DNA of 64,000 nucleotides, from positions 558,001 to 622,000 of the forward strand of contig NZ_JAFLWW010000003.1 of assembly GCF_018555685.1 (NCBI RefSeq), given 5' to 3'. Below the pieces are notes generated by a model. The model had not been told where the DNA came from. It ran no database searches and saw only the letters and a list, made by a program, of their open reading frames with translations. Each line of letters starts with the position of its first letter. Positions within the stretch are counted from its first letter, which is position 1. Shown piece by piece: positions 17,883 to 26,540 of the stretch. The DNA comes from Aminobacter anthyllidis (GTDB taxonomy: Bacteria; Pseudomonadota; Alphaproteobacteria; Rhizobiales; Rhizobiaceae). A program made the position numbers and the translations under genes.

Positions 17883-18042
17883 GAGCGTCCCCAGAATCGG
17901 ATGTGAACACCCTAGGGTTTCATGAAAATGATGCGCAAGGCAGGATCGCGATTGCTTGGCATGCATTGCGACAGCAAGTTGCATTAGGGCAACATGATGG
18001 ACCGACATCGAGGCGACGAAACCTGGTCGAAGACACCCTGCC

Positions 18043-18333
18043 TCAGCCGAACATGCGCTCGCCCTGCTCGTCGACGAGCTGGCGCCCCTTGGTCAGCGAC
18101 ACTTCGACGGCATCGTCGAGGGCTGCGAAACGGTCGGCACGGATGAACTTGTGTTCCTTGACGACACCATCGACATCCTTGGAAACGATGCCGCAGGTCT
18201 GGAACTGGCCGCCTTCCTTGTAGGGCATCGCCTTGATGGCAAAACCCTTGTATTCGATCTCCTTGGCGACCGCTGGCGCCGACGTCTCGGCCGCCCCGCC
18301 GCCACCGCCAAATAGCCTCTTCAGAAACGACAT
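18043..18333 (-). CDS. HlyU family protein
   Basis: The 96-residue protein has a Gly-rich N-terminus, then YKGFAIKAMPYKEGGQFQTCGIVSK and EHKFIRADRF...DAVEVSLTKGRQLVDEQGERMF. These match the alphaproteobacterial HlyU family. The name comes from a transcriptional activator annotation, but this group has no recognisable HTH, so the regulatory role is doubtful. It stands alone between the porin and GYD genes. Confidence 0.85.
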   Translation of the reverse strand: MSFLKRLFGGGGGAAETSAPAVAKEIEYKGFAIKAMPYKEGGQFQTCGIVSKDVDGVVKEHKFIRADRFAALDDAVEVSLTKGRQLVDEQGERMFG

Positions 18334-18441
18334 CTTGCTCTTCCCGTTGTTTTTCCGAAGCTTAGACGGTCATCTTGATTCAGTCGAGGCGTTTCGAACC
18401 GGGCCACGGCGCACGCGGCATGCGCGCGCCGTGGCATGCGT

Positions 18442-18735
18442 CTAGCCCATCGAAGCAATGATCTCGCGATAGGCAAGTTCGGGGAAGGCTTTCAGCGTGC
18501 GCGTCCTGATGTTGCCGCCCTGTCCCAGGATCAGCGCGAAGCGCGCCACCACCGCATCGTCAGGCGCCTCCGCAACCGCCACCATGTCGTATTCGCCCAT
18601 CGTCAGGTAGAACTGCTTGAACGAGCCGCCCATGTCGCCGAGCAGCTTCTTGGCCGCATCGAGCCGCTTGGGCGACGAACGCACGTCGCGCACGCCCTGG
18701 TCGGTCCAGTTGATCAGCATGATGTATGTCGTCAT
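18442..18735 (-). CDS. GYD domain protein
   Basis: The 97-residue protein begins MTTYIMLINWTDQGVRDV and carries the GYD-like QFYLTMGEYDMVAVAEAPDD stretch, then a Gly-rich NIRTRTLKAFPE end. The ferredoxin-like GYD fold is widespread and of unknown function, likely a dimeric small-molecule binder. The ATG at 18735 is preferred because the upstream frame has no family similarity. It lies downstream of and codirectional with an AraC regulator (129-bp gap). Confidence 0.85.
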   Translation of the reverse strand: MTTYIMLINWTDQGVRDVRSSPKRLDAAKKLLGDMGGSFKQFYLTMGEYDMVAVAEAPDDAVVARFALILGQGGNIRTRTLKAFPELAYREIIASMG

Positions 18736-18864
18736 GGCACACCTCCCTCCGGTGCCACGGAGCACGGCCATCAAGCCGGGGCGGGCATCCGGGTCATCGC
18801 CCTCAAATGCATCCACACCCGCAAGTATCCTCTCCTGCCGGCATTCCGGCAAGGCAGAGCGCAA

Positions 18865-19755
18865 TCAGCTCGGCTGTGCTGCCTGGCGCAGCCGAACTTG
18901 CGCGGGAGAAGCGCCATAGACCGCCTGGAAGCGGCGGGCGAAATGCGATCTGGACGCGTAACCAGCCGCATCGGCGGCATCGGTTAGGTTGCCCTCGCCA
19001 CGCACCAGCATCTCATGCGCCAGCTGCATCCGCGCCGATGCCTGGACGCCGCGCAGCGACGTGCCCGCTTCGACAAGCTTGCGCCGCAGCGTCGAGGCAC
19101 CGACGCCGAGTTCGCGCCCGATCTCCTCGGCCGTCCAGCGCTTCGATGGCGCACGCGCCACCAGCCATGCCGCGCGCTCGGCCAGCGACTGCGCAAACAG
19201 CAGCTGGGCCACCGGCATCTTCCTGAGCAGGATAAGCACCTCGGCGAGGCGGTGTTCGGCCAGCGCCGCCGCATGATCGGATCCCCCGAGCGAGATCGCG
19301 GCATGGCCGAGCGCATCGACGAGCTCCTGAGACAGCGGCACGCGCAGGTCGAAGCCGGCGGCCGGACGGGCACCCGGCATCTCCTGCACCCATTTCGGCA
19401 CCTGGGTGATCTCGACCAGCAGCGATTCGTAGAGGCCGCTCGTGTCAGAGGGAATGTTCACCGCGTCAAACGCCGTACCCGCCGGCAGCACGAACACGTC
19501 GCCGGCGACGAAACGCTGGCCGGCATCGCCGAGCCAGAACTCCTTTTCGCCGCTGAGCACGATGCCGATCCTCGGCATTTCCGAAACCACGCTCGCGAGT
19601 CGCTCGCGCTCGATGCAGCAATAGCTGAACAGCTGGCGGGCATGGCTGTGGAAGCCCGGCCCGCGAGCAGTTCGGCTCGCCATGGCGAGCGGCTTGAGCA
19701 GCTGCAGCAGGCGTCGCGACAATGTGCCTTGGGCGTCTTCGACAGATTTGAGCAT
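18865..19755 (-). CDS. AraC family transcriptional regulator
   Basis: The 296-residue protein has an N-terminal cupin-like ligand-binding half (FHSHARQLFSYCCIERERL...GDVFVLPAGTAFDAVNI). The C-terminal double HTH spans about residues 195-290: WTAEEIGRELGVGASTLRRKL, then NLTDAADAAGYASRSHFARRFQAVYGASPAQVR, the AraC signature. It is divergent from the secreted lactonase-like gene, which is a plausible target, and upstream of the GYD gene. Confidence 0.9.
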   Translation of the reverse strand: MLKSVEDAQGTLSRRLLQLLKPLAMASRTARGPGFHSHARQLFSYCCIERERLASVVSEMPRIGIVLSGEKEFWLGDAGQRFVAGDVFVLPAGTAFDAVNIPSDTSGLYESLLVEITQVPKWVQEMPGARPAAGFDLRVPLSQELVDALGHAAISLGGSDHAAALAEHRLAEVLILLRKMPVAQLLFAQSLAERAAWLVARAPSKRWTAEEIGRELGVGASTLRRKLVEAGTSLRGVQASARMQLAHEMLVRGEGNLTDAADAAGYASRSHFARRFQAVYGASPAQVRLRQAAQPS

Positions 19756-19910
19756 GCCGGCAATGTAGCGCCCGCCAAAGCTCTGTCGACCTCACTTTGA
19801 GCGTTTCGGGCACATGTGGCGCCAATTCCGGGCACGCCTCGCCGACATCGGCGGACCATTTTGGCGCCGCGCCGGCAATCGACGCCGTCGCCGCATCAAG
19901 GAGATCCGAA

Positions 19911-20741
19911 ATGAACCCAAGACAATATCTGCTCGCCGCCATGCTGGCGCTGCCGGCATTCGGCGCCGCACAGGCCGCCGACGTCGAACTCTGGCGCCTC
20001 GATTGCGGGTCGATCAGGATCGGCGACCTCTCCGCATTCTCCGACACGCTTCGGTATCAGGGCGAGGAACGGACGCTCACCGACAGCTGCTATCTGATCC
20101 GCCACGACGCATCCTACATGCTGTGGGACACCGGCCTGCCGGCAGCGCTGCTCGGCGCGTCGCAGGAAGGCGGCGGCATGAAGCCGAGCCTGGCAACGAC
20201 GATCAAGGACCAGCTGTCCGAGATCGGCGTCGCTCCGGAGAAGATCGAAACCGTCGGCATCAGCCACAACCACTTCGACCATGTCGGCCAGGCCGCCGAT
20301 TTCCCGCAGGCAAGGCTGCTTATCGGCAAGGCCGACCTGGATGGCTTCCGGGCCGAGCCGCCGGCCTTCGCCGTCGACCCGTCGCTGGTCAAGCCATGGC
20401 TCGACGGCAAGGGTGCGCTCGAAGCCGTCGAAGGCGACAAGGACGTGTTCGGCGACGGCTCTGTCGTCATGCTGTCGACGCCCGGCCACACCCATGGCAG
20501 CCATTCGCTGCTGGTCCGGCTCGCCGGCCAGGGCGCGGTTCTGTTGAGCGGCGACACCGTGCATTTCGAGGAGCAGTTCGACAACAACGGCGTGCCGCCC
20601 TTCAACGTCGACAGGGCGCAGTCGCTGGCGTCGATGGACAGGCTTCAGGACATGGCCAAGGCGCTGAACGCCACGCTCGTCGTCCAGCATGACGCCAACG
20701 ACATCGCCAAGCTGCCCGCCTTCCCGGCCGGCGCAAAATAG
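19911..20741 (+). CDS. Exported metallo-beta-lactamase-fold hydrolase, N-acyl homoserine lactonase-like
   Basis: The 276-residue protein has a signal peptide (residues 1-22). Its MBL core includes CYLIRHDASYMLWDTGLP and the zinc motif SHNHFDHVG (His119, His121, Asp123, His124). A further His lies in STPGHTHGSHS and an Asp in LLSGDTVHF. The overall layout resembles AHL lactonases that open homoserine lactone rings. The signal peptide indicates a periplasmic enzyme, so it could quench quorum signals, although other lactones or esters are possible. AAGGAGATCC precedes the ATG. Confidence 0.85.
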   Translation: MNPRQYLLAAMLALPAFGAAQAADVELWRLDCGSIRIGDLSAFSDTLRYQGEERTLTDSCYLIRHDASYMLWDTGLPAALLGASQEGGGMKPSLATTIKDQLSEIGVAPEKIETVGISHNHFDHVGQAADFPQARLLIGKADLDGFRAEPPAFAVDPSLVKPWLDGKGALEAVEGDKDVFGDGSVVMLSTPGHTHGSHSLLVRLAGQGAVLLSGDTVHFEEQFDNNGVPPFNVDRAQSLASMDRLQDMAKALNATLVVQHDANDIAKLPAFPAGAK

Positions 20742-20776
20742 GTAGAGACAGAGGAAGCGCTCCGCCGCACCAGCGA

Positions 20777-21256
20777 TCAGGCAGTCGCGGCGGTCGCCGC
20801 GCCGAGCTGCTTTTCCATGAACACGCTGAGCGGGTCCTCGCGGTAGTCGCCAAAGGGCCCGCGGCGGACGAAGCCCTTGCGCTCGTAGAGCGCCAGCGCC
20901 TCGCGGTTGTCGATGCCGGTTTCCAGGCGCAACAGCGTATGGCCTGCCTCGACGGTCCTCGCCTCGAGGTCGGCGAGGATCGACTTGGAAAGGCCCTTGC
21001 CCCGGGCTCCCGGCACCACCCACATGCGCTTGAGTTCGGCGAAATCGGCCGACATCGCAACCGCACCGGTGCCGACGGCCGTGCCCTGCCCGTCGCGGGC
21101 GACCACGAAACGTACATTCGGTGCTCGCAACGCCTCCAGCGGCAGGAAGTGGTTGCTTTCAGCCGGGTAAAGCGAGGCGCCATAGGCGTCGCCCGCTTCC
21201 AGCAGCGCAATCACCTCAGGTGTTGCGGGATCTTCAAGGGCAATGCTGAACTGCAT
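20777..21256 (-). CDS. GNAT family N-acetyltransferase
   Basis: The 159-residue protein shows the GNAT core. VGTGAVAMSADFAELKRMWVVPGARGKGLSKSILADLE contains the acetyl-CoA-binding R/Q-x-x-G-x-G/A pattern (ARGKGL), and LRLETGIDN...ALALYERKGFVRRGPF is the last helix-strand. The acceptor substrate is unknown. The next gene on the same strand (LysE) begins well upstream, at 21952. Confidence 0.9.
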   Translation of the reverse strand: MQFSIALEDPATPEVIALLEAGDAYGASLYPAESNHFLPLEALRAPNVRFVVARDGQGTAVGTGAVAMSADFAELKRMWVVPGARGKGLSKSILADLEARTVEAGHTLLRLETGIDNREALALYERKGFVRRGPFGDYREDPLSVFMEKQLGAATAATA

Positions 21257-21340
21257 GTCGTCAGGCTCGGCTCAAAATCTCGTCGAGCCCGACTAAAGCC
21301 CAGCTAGGGCGGCCGGGCAAGCCGGCCGACGGGGCCACTG

Positions 21341-21952
21341 TCAGCGTTCCGTCAGGGCCAGCTTGGCGCCGAGCATGACGAAGGCCGCGGCAAAGGTACG
21401 CCGCATCCAGGTCATGACGCGCGGGCTGCCCGTCACCTTGTCGCGCACGGCAGCGGCACACAGCCCATAGATCGCGAAGATGACGAAGGTCGCCAGCATG
21501 AAGACAGCAGACAGCTCCAGCATGCGCCCGAGCACGTTCGCCTCATTCGGCGCGATGAACTGCGGCAGGAAGGCGACGAAGAAGATCGACAGCTTCGGGT
21601 TCAGCACATTGATCAGGATGCCGTCGACAAGCACCTGCCAGGCGCTGCGCGGATCGGCATTGGCCTCGACCTTGAGCGCGCCATGCTCACGCAGGCTCTG
21701 CCAGGCCATGTAGAGCAGGTAGGCGACGCCGGCATATTTGACGATCTCAAACAGCAGCGCGCTGGTGTGCAGCAGCGCGGCAAGGCCGGTCAGTGCCGCG
21801 ATCAGGTGCGGCACGATACCGAGCGTGCAGGCAAAGGCGGCAAGCACGCTCGCCTTGCCGCCACGCGACAGCCCCGCCGCCAGCGTGTAGACGACGCCCG
21901 TGCCGGGCGATGCGACGATGATCAGCGTGGTCAGCAGGAATTCGATCGACAC
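21341..21952 (-). CDS. LysE family translocator
   Basis: The 203-residue inner-membrane protein has about six hydrophobic segments. The family's N-terminal signature is ASPGTGVVYTLAAGLSRGGKAS, followed by NPKLSIFFVAFLPQF. LysE/RhtB proteins export amino acids or related small molecules; the substrate here is unknown. The start codon is GTG, supported by GGGAGG six bases upstream on the minus strand. Confidence 0.9.
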   Translation of the reverse strand: MSIEFLLTTLIIVASPGTGVVYTLAAGLSRGGKASVLAAFACTLGIVPHLIAALTGLAALLHTSALLFEIVKYAGVAYLLYMAWQSLREHGALKVEANADPRSAWQVLVDGILINVLNPKLSIFFVAFLPQFIAPNEANVLGRMLELSAVFMLATFVIFAIYGLCAAAVRDKVTGSPRVMTWMRRTFAAAFVMLGAKLALTER

Positions 21953-22143
21953 TGGCGTCCTCCCTCAAGGTGAGGCGACCATAGTGCAAGACGACATCAG
22001 GCAAAAGCCACCCGAAAAGCCATAGCTGACACCGTTGCATTCTGTTGCAGGCAAAGCTATCTAAGCCGCGCTGCCTTCAGCGCATGCCGTAAGCGTCTCA
22101 CGTCAAGCAACGCATTCAACCGGTCCCGACCGGGAGGAATGCC

Positions 22144-22188
22144 ATGACTTGCACTCTCGTGATCGACGGACCGCTTCCCAGTGAGTGA
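22144..22188 (+). CDS. Short upstream ORF before the DUF2798 gene
   Basis: A 14-codon frame starting MTCTLVIDG has the best ribosome site in the region (GGGAGGAAT just upstream). It ends in a TGA at 22186-22188, within a few bases of the DUF2798 start (GTG 22181 or ATG 22193). It could couple translation into the next gene or be the remnant of a longer gene. Confidence 0.35.
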   Translation: MTCTLVIDGPLPSE

Positions 22189-22192
22189 TCCC

Positions 22193-22462
22193 ATGAGCTT
22201 ACGTTCCAATCCCCGCTCGCGCGGCAAGCTGCCTGCGCGCTACGCCACTATCATCATGCCACTTGTCCTGTCCGTGTTGATGACCTTCGTGGTCTCGGCC
22301 GTCTCGACGCTGAAGAGCCTCGGGCCGACGCCGGCCTTCCTGTCGACCTGGCCCGCCGCCTGGGCGCTGTCCTGGCTGGTGGCGTTCCCGACACTGCTGC
22401 TGGTCCTGCCGCTGGTCAGGCGCATCGTGGCACTGGTCGTCGCGACACCACCGGCCAGTTAG
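22193..22462 (+). CDS. DUF2798 membrane protein
   Basis: About 89 residues, or 93 if the GTG at 22181 is used. Two hydrophobic segments (ATIIMPLVLSVLMTFVVSAVSTL and AWALSWLVAFPTLLLVLPLVRRIVALVV) fit the two-helix DUF2798 family of unknown function. No strong ribosome site precedes either start. The only good one serves the 14-codon frame just upstream, which suggests translational coupling. Confidence 0.8.
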   Translation: MSLRSNPRSRGKLPARYATIIMPLVLSVLMTFVVSAVSTLKSLGPTPAFLSTWPAAWALSWLVAFPTLLLVLPLVRRIVALVVATPPAS

Positions 22463-22769
22463 CCGTGAACCGTACCGGGCGGCACGACCTGCTGCCCGGC
22501 GCGCCTGCCGGGCCCAACGAAAAGCCAATTCGCCGCAGCATGCCGAGACAACCCGTCCGGTGCCTTGCTGCATCAGCTACTGCCCCAGCGTCCGCAGCGG
22601 TTTCTAACATGCGAACCCCCGACGCAAGTCTAAATTAGCCCCAATGCATTGAAACAAAAGACAAAAATTCGTCCACAGGCAGCGCTGTGCAATCCTCAAT
22701 TTAATCTAGACTCTTTTATTCAAGTATCATAGTTCACCGGTGTTCAATCGGAAATTTGAAGTACCTGTC
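22463..22769. other. Gap before the inverse-autotransporter-like gene
   Basis: No gene is seen in these 307 bases. The first half is GC-rich with small hairpins. From about 22620 the sequence becomes markedly AT-rich, which suits the promoter of the downstream gene, but no clear -35/-10 pair could be fixed. Confidence 0.45.
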
Positions 22770-24938
22770 ATGAAATTCCCAAGCCTGTTTGTTGTGGCGC
22801 TGGCCTCCGGCACCGCCCTCTCCTCCCACGCCTTTGCGCAAGCCCAGCAGCCGATCCTCGAGCTTGAAGGCAACCTCGCTTATGGCCACGGCAATGGCGG
22901 CATCGGCATCTTCATGCCGTTCCTGCTCGACGGCGGCAACGGCGTCTTCTTCGATGCCAGCGGCCACTTCGTCGAAGGCTCGGCACGGCAGGCCTCGTTC
23001 GGCATGGGCTACCGCCACCGCATCGAAAACGGCTGGTTGCTCGGCGGCTATGGCTATCTCGACGTCTTCAACAGCGAACACGGCAACTCCTTCAACCAGC
23101 TGTCCTTCGGCGTCGAAGCGCTCGGCCCGGTCTTTGAAGCGCGCGCCAACGTCTATCTGCCGCTCGGCGACGACAAGGTCGCCGCCAGCCTGAGCCATGC
23201 CTTCGTTTCCGGCAGCGAGCTCAAGTTCCAGGCCGGCCGCGAATTCGCCCGCACCGGCGCCGACACCGAAGCCGGCATGCGCCTGCCGGTGTTCCCCGAA
23301 GGCATCGACGCCGAGATGAAGGTCTTTGGCGGCGCCTACTGGTATGACGGTGCCCGCGGCCTCGACGACACGCTTGGCGTCAAGGCGCGCACCGAAGTCA
23401 GCTTCTCCGGCCTGCCCGGCGTTTCCGGCTCGACGCTGGCGCTCGGCGCGTCGGTCTCCTACGACAATGAGGACCGCACCGAATTCGGCCTCACCGCGCG
23501 GCTGCGCGTGCCGCTCGGCGGATCGAACCGCACCGGCAAGGCTGCCTTCGATCCGATGTTCCAGCGCGTCGAACGCTCGGACTTCGTCCGCACCCATGCC
23601 GACAAGGACGGCGTGACCGAGGCTGCCGAATTCGTCCATGGCGGCCAGGCCGTCGGCAAGGTCGTCTCGATCTCGTCGGCAACAGGCGATGCCGCCGCCA
23701 TCAACGCCGCGCTCACCACCGCCGGCACGAATGCGCTGGTGCTTGCCAATGGCGGCATCTCGGTCGGCCAGGCGCTGCAGCTCGGCACGGGCCAGCACAT
23801 GGTTGGCGGCGGCGGATCGATCGCCGTGCGCGGCGCCAACAGCCGCATCCAGGCGGCGTTCCGCGCCGGTGGCGAGGCAGCCAGCCTGACAGGCACCAAC
23901 GCCGCCGCCAACGTCGTCACCATGGCCTCGGGCAGCGAAATCGCCGGCCTCGCGATCACCGGCGGCCTCGCCGGCATCGCCTCCAACGGCGCCTCGAACC
24001 TTTCAATCCGTGATGTCGACATCTCCGCCACCGCCGGCGATGGCATCCGCCTCGACAACGTGACCGGCGCCACGATATCGGGAGCCAACATCCACGACCT
24101 CTACATCTGCAACAGCAACACCAATTGCGAGTTCGCCGTTGGCAGGCCGAACCGCGCGCCCCACGCCGCGATTGCCGCGCTCGGCACCAGCGGGCTGACG
24201 GTTCGCGACACGGTGATCGACAGCGTCACCTACGGCATCTTCGCCGGCAGCCGCATCGACCAGAGCGACTGGCCCGAGGTGATCACCCATGCCGCCAGCG
24301 ACATCGTCATCGACAACGTCAAGATCAGCAAGTCGCGCCGCGAAGGCATCCTGCTCGTCGCCGCCAACGACGTGACGATGAACAAGGTCACCATCGACAA
24401 TTCCGAACAGGGCCTCGACATGGATCTCGTAGTGCTCCAGGGCACCTCGAACGTGTCGATCAACGACATGACGCTGAAGGGCGGCATCAACGGCCTGATG
24501 CTGGTCACCGCCTCGACCCTGCCTGAGGATGCCGTGACGACCAACGTGAACGTCAACGGCCTCAAGATCGACGGCACCCGCAATGCCGGCATCTTCCTCA
24601 ACCCGGTCTCGGGCATCAGCTTCAAGGACGTGACCATCACCAATGCCGGCACCTATGGCGCCTACATCTACGGCAGCGAGTGGGATTTCCTCGGCGGCCC
24701 GGTGAAGAACATCGACTTCGGCAACATGCGCGTCGAAGGCGCCAGCAAGGCGGGCCTCTACTTCTCGGGCCCCGCCGAGAACATCCGCGGCGACGTCACC
24801 GTTGTCGGCACGCCGCTCAACTGCCTGGCCGATCAGGGCGCGTGGTCGGGCACCTCTCTGACACAGACAGGCGGCTCGGTGCTGAAGCTCAACGGCAACG
24901 CGCTCGAAGCGAGCAAGCTGAAGACCACCTGCAAGTGA
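22770..24938 (+). CDS. Inverse-autotransporter-like beta-barrel joined to a right-handed beta-helix
   Basis: The 722-residue protein has a signal peptide (MKFPSLFVVALASG to about residue 22). The N-terminal barrel domain is about 250 residues, with GNLAYGHGNGGIGIFMPFLLD, GMGYRHRIENGWLLGGYGYLD and a barrel-like ARLRVPLGG end, as in the intimin/invasin (type Ve) barrel. From about residue 300 come many short NVTI, NVKI and GI-type turns typical of a pectate-lyase-like parallel beta-helix, ending in a short tail with a Cys pair. The barrel-first order would place the helix outside the cell. An upstream GTG at 22740 is possible, but the ATG gives the better signal peptide. Confidence 0.75.
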   Translation: MKFPSLFVVALASGTALSSHAFAQAQQPILELEGNLAYGHGNGGIGIFMPFLLDGGNGVFFDASGHFVEGSARQASFGMGYRHRIENGWLLGGYGYLDVFNSEHGNSFNQLSFGVEALGPVFEARANVYLPLGDDKVAASLSHAFVSGSELKFQAGREFARTGADTEAGMRLPVFPEGIDAEMKVFGGAYWYDGARGLDDTLGVKARTEVSFSGLPGVSGSTLALGASVSYDNEDRTEFGLTARLRVPLGGSNRTGKAAFDPMFQRVERSDFVRTHADKDGVTEAAEFVHGGQAVGKVVSISSATGDAAAINAALTTAGTNALVLANGGISVGQALQLGTGQHMVGGGGSIAVRGANSRIQAAFRAGGEAASLTGTNAAANVVTMASGSEIAGLAITGGLAGIASNGASNLSIRDVDISATAGDGIRLDNVTGATISGANIHDLYICNSNTNCEFAVGRPNRAPHAAIAALGTSGLTVRDTVIDSVTYGIFAGSRIDQSDWPEVITHAASDIVIDNVKISKSRREGILLVAANDVTMNKVTIDNSEQGLDMDLVVLQGTSNVSINDMTLKGGINGLMLVTASTLPEDAVTTNVNVNGLKIDGTRNAGIFLNPVSGISFKDVTITNAGTYGAYIYGSEWDFLGGPVKNIDFGNMRVEGASKAGLYFSGPAENIRGDVTVVGTPLNCLADQGAWSGTSLTQTGGSVLKLNGNALEASKLKTTCK

Positions 24939-24999
24939 TCCACTTGACCCGCGCGGCGAAAGTCGCGTGGGTCGCACCTTGAGACGGGGGGTGCGTGCC

Positions 25000-25257
25000 T
25001 CACTCCTTCGGCGCGACGCATTTCTGGTCGCGGAACAGCGCCCATTCCTCGCAGATGCTGCCGTCGGGCATGCGGCAGTAGCCGGTCTCGTTGCCGGTCG
25101 CGTCCTTGCGGATCTCGAGCTTGCCGCCGATGTTGCCGCAATGCACAGAGGCCGGATTGGCCATGCCGATGGGCTTTTGCGCCGGTGCGGCCGCAGCCCC
25201 CATCATCACCAGCGAAATGGCCGCCAGTCCCGCCGAGCTTGCCACAAGCCGCCGCAT
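25000..25257 (-). CDS. DUF333 domain secreted protein
   Basis: The 85-residue protein has a signal peptide (to about AAAAPAQ). The DUF333 core is GMANPASVHCGNIGGKLEI...GYCRMPDGSICEEWALFRDQKC. Its four cysteines are probably paired as disulfides. The family is small, periplasmic or lipoprotein-like, and of unknown role. GGGAGGG precedes the ATG. Confidence 0.85.
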   Translation of the reverse strand: MRRLVASSAGLAAISLVMMGAAAAPAQKPIGMANPASVHCGNIGGKLEIRKDATGNETGYCRMPDGSICEEWALFRDQKCVAPKE

Positions 25258-25328
25258 CGCGCCCTCCCTTCAAGCATGCTGTCCAATCGCTGCAACTAGA
25301 GTTGCTCCGGCCAAAGGCAATTGCCAAA

Positions 25329-25361
25329 TGAAAAAGCCCGGGAACCTGCCCGGGCTTTTCG
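25329..25361 (-). terminator. Terminator of the citrate synthase gene (works both ways)
   Basis: AAAAAGCCCGGG and CCCGGGCTTTT surround a short AACCTG loop. On the minus strand it is followed by a run of T and lies 21 bases after the citrate synthase stop. Confidence 0.85.
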
Positions 25362-25381
25362 GAAGTTGCGAAGAACGGCCC

Positions 25382-26464
25382 TCAGGCCGGCATCGGCCCG
25401 GTATAGACCGAGGCCGGACGCAGCAGGCGGCCGGTACGCTGCTGCTCCAGCGCATGCGCGACCCAGCCCGCCGTGCGGCCGACCGCGAAGACCGGCGTGA
25501 AGGCCTCGCGCGGAATGTCGAGCGCGCCGAGCAGGATCGCGGTGTAGAACTCGACATTGGTGTCGAGGCGTCGGCCCGGCTTGGCGCGGGCCAGTGCCTC
25601 GCGGGCATAGCCCTCGACCTCGGCAGCGAGTCCCAAGTCCATGCCCTCGGAGCCCAGCGTGCCCACCGACCGCTTCAGCACGTCGGCGCGCGGGTCGCGC
25701 ACCTTGTAGATGCGGTGACCAAAACCCATCAGGCGCTCGCCGCGCGCCAGTGCCGCGTCGATCCACGGCGCGATGTTGTCGGCCTTGCCGATTGCTTCCA
25801 GCATGTCGAGCACCGGGGCTGGCGCGCCGCCATGCAGCGGGCCAGAAAGCGCGCAATAGCCTGCCGTGACCGCCATGAACAAATCAGCCTGCGTCGAGGC
25901 GACGACACGCGCCGCGAAGGTGGACGCGTTCATGCCGTGATCGCTGACCGTCACCAGGTAGGCATCGAGCGCCGCCGCCTCCGCGTCACTCGCCGCCTTG
26001 CCGCGCATCATCCGCAGCATGTCGGCGGCCTGGCCGAGGCTGGCGTCCGGCGCCACGGGTGCGAGGCCTTCAGCGCTGTGCGCCAGTGCCGCCGCCAGAA
26101 CCGGCATCGCACCAAGAAGTGCGACCTCGTCGTCGAGCCCGTCCTCCTTGTCGATCGCCGCGATCGCGGCACGGAACCCGGCTCCGAGCGCCAGGCCCTC
26201 CGTCGCGGGAAGAATTTTATCAAGCCGCGCAAAAGCGCGAAGACGTGCCTCGCCGAGCTTCGCCCGCAGTTCGCCGGCGTCAGTTTCCTTGCCCGCAGCC
26301 GACAGCAGCCGCGCCGCGGCACCTTCGAAATCCGTCTCGGCGGCCAGTTGCGCGACGCGGCTGCCGGCGATGATCAGTTCCCCGCCCTCGCCGTCGACAT
26401 GGGAAAGCGCGGTCATGGCCGCGGTCACGCCGTCCAGTCCGGCGGTCGTCTGATGAAGTGTCAT
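25382..26464 (-). CDS. Citrate/2-methylcitrate synthase homologue
   Basis: The 360-residue protein shows the citrate synthase core: SDHGMNAST (His176), GPLHGGAPAPVL (His211) and MGFGHRIYKVRDPRA (His250). Family knowledge places the catalytic Asp in an NVD-type motif, but here the aligned residue is Glu305 (TNVEFYTA). A Glu is also found there in some other members, as far as recalled, so activity is likely but not certain. The start has AAGGAGC upstream. It is divergent from a second citrate synthase homologue carrying an HTH, sharing one promoter region. Confidence 0.85.
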   Translation of the reverse strand: MTLHQTTAGLDGVTAAMTALSHVDGEGGELIIAGSRVAQLAAETDFEGAAARLLSAAGKETDAGELRAKLGEARLRAFARLDKILPATEGLALGAGFRAAIAAIDKEDGLDDEVALLGAMPVLAAALAHSAEGLAPVAPDASLGQAADMLRMMRGKAASDAEAAALDAYLVTVSDHGMNASTFAARVVASTQADLFMAVTAGYCALSGPLHGGAPAPVLDMLEAIGKADNIAPWIDAALARGERLMGFGHRIYKVRDPRADVLKRSVGTLGSEGMDLGLAAEVEGYAREALARAKPGRRLDTNVEFYTAILLGALDIPREAFTPVFAVGRTAGWVAHALEQQRTGRLLRPASVYTGPMPA

Positions 26465-26507
26465 GGGCTTGCTCCTTGCTGCGATGCAGAAGGATGGGGC
26501 TCTTTTC

Positions 26508-26540
26508 ATATTGATCAATCTTGATTAGCTTGATCAATAT
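26508..26540. promoter_or_regulatory. Perfect inverted repeat between the two citrate synthase genes
   Basis: ATATTGATCAA (26508-26518) and TTGATCAATAT (26530-26540) are exact 11-bp arms separated by 11 bases. The arm core TTGATCAA is itself palindromic, and the two cores are centred 19 bp apart. The right arm runs into the ATG of the HTH-citrate synthase gene. It is a likely operator for that protein. Confidence 0.7.
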
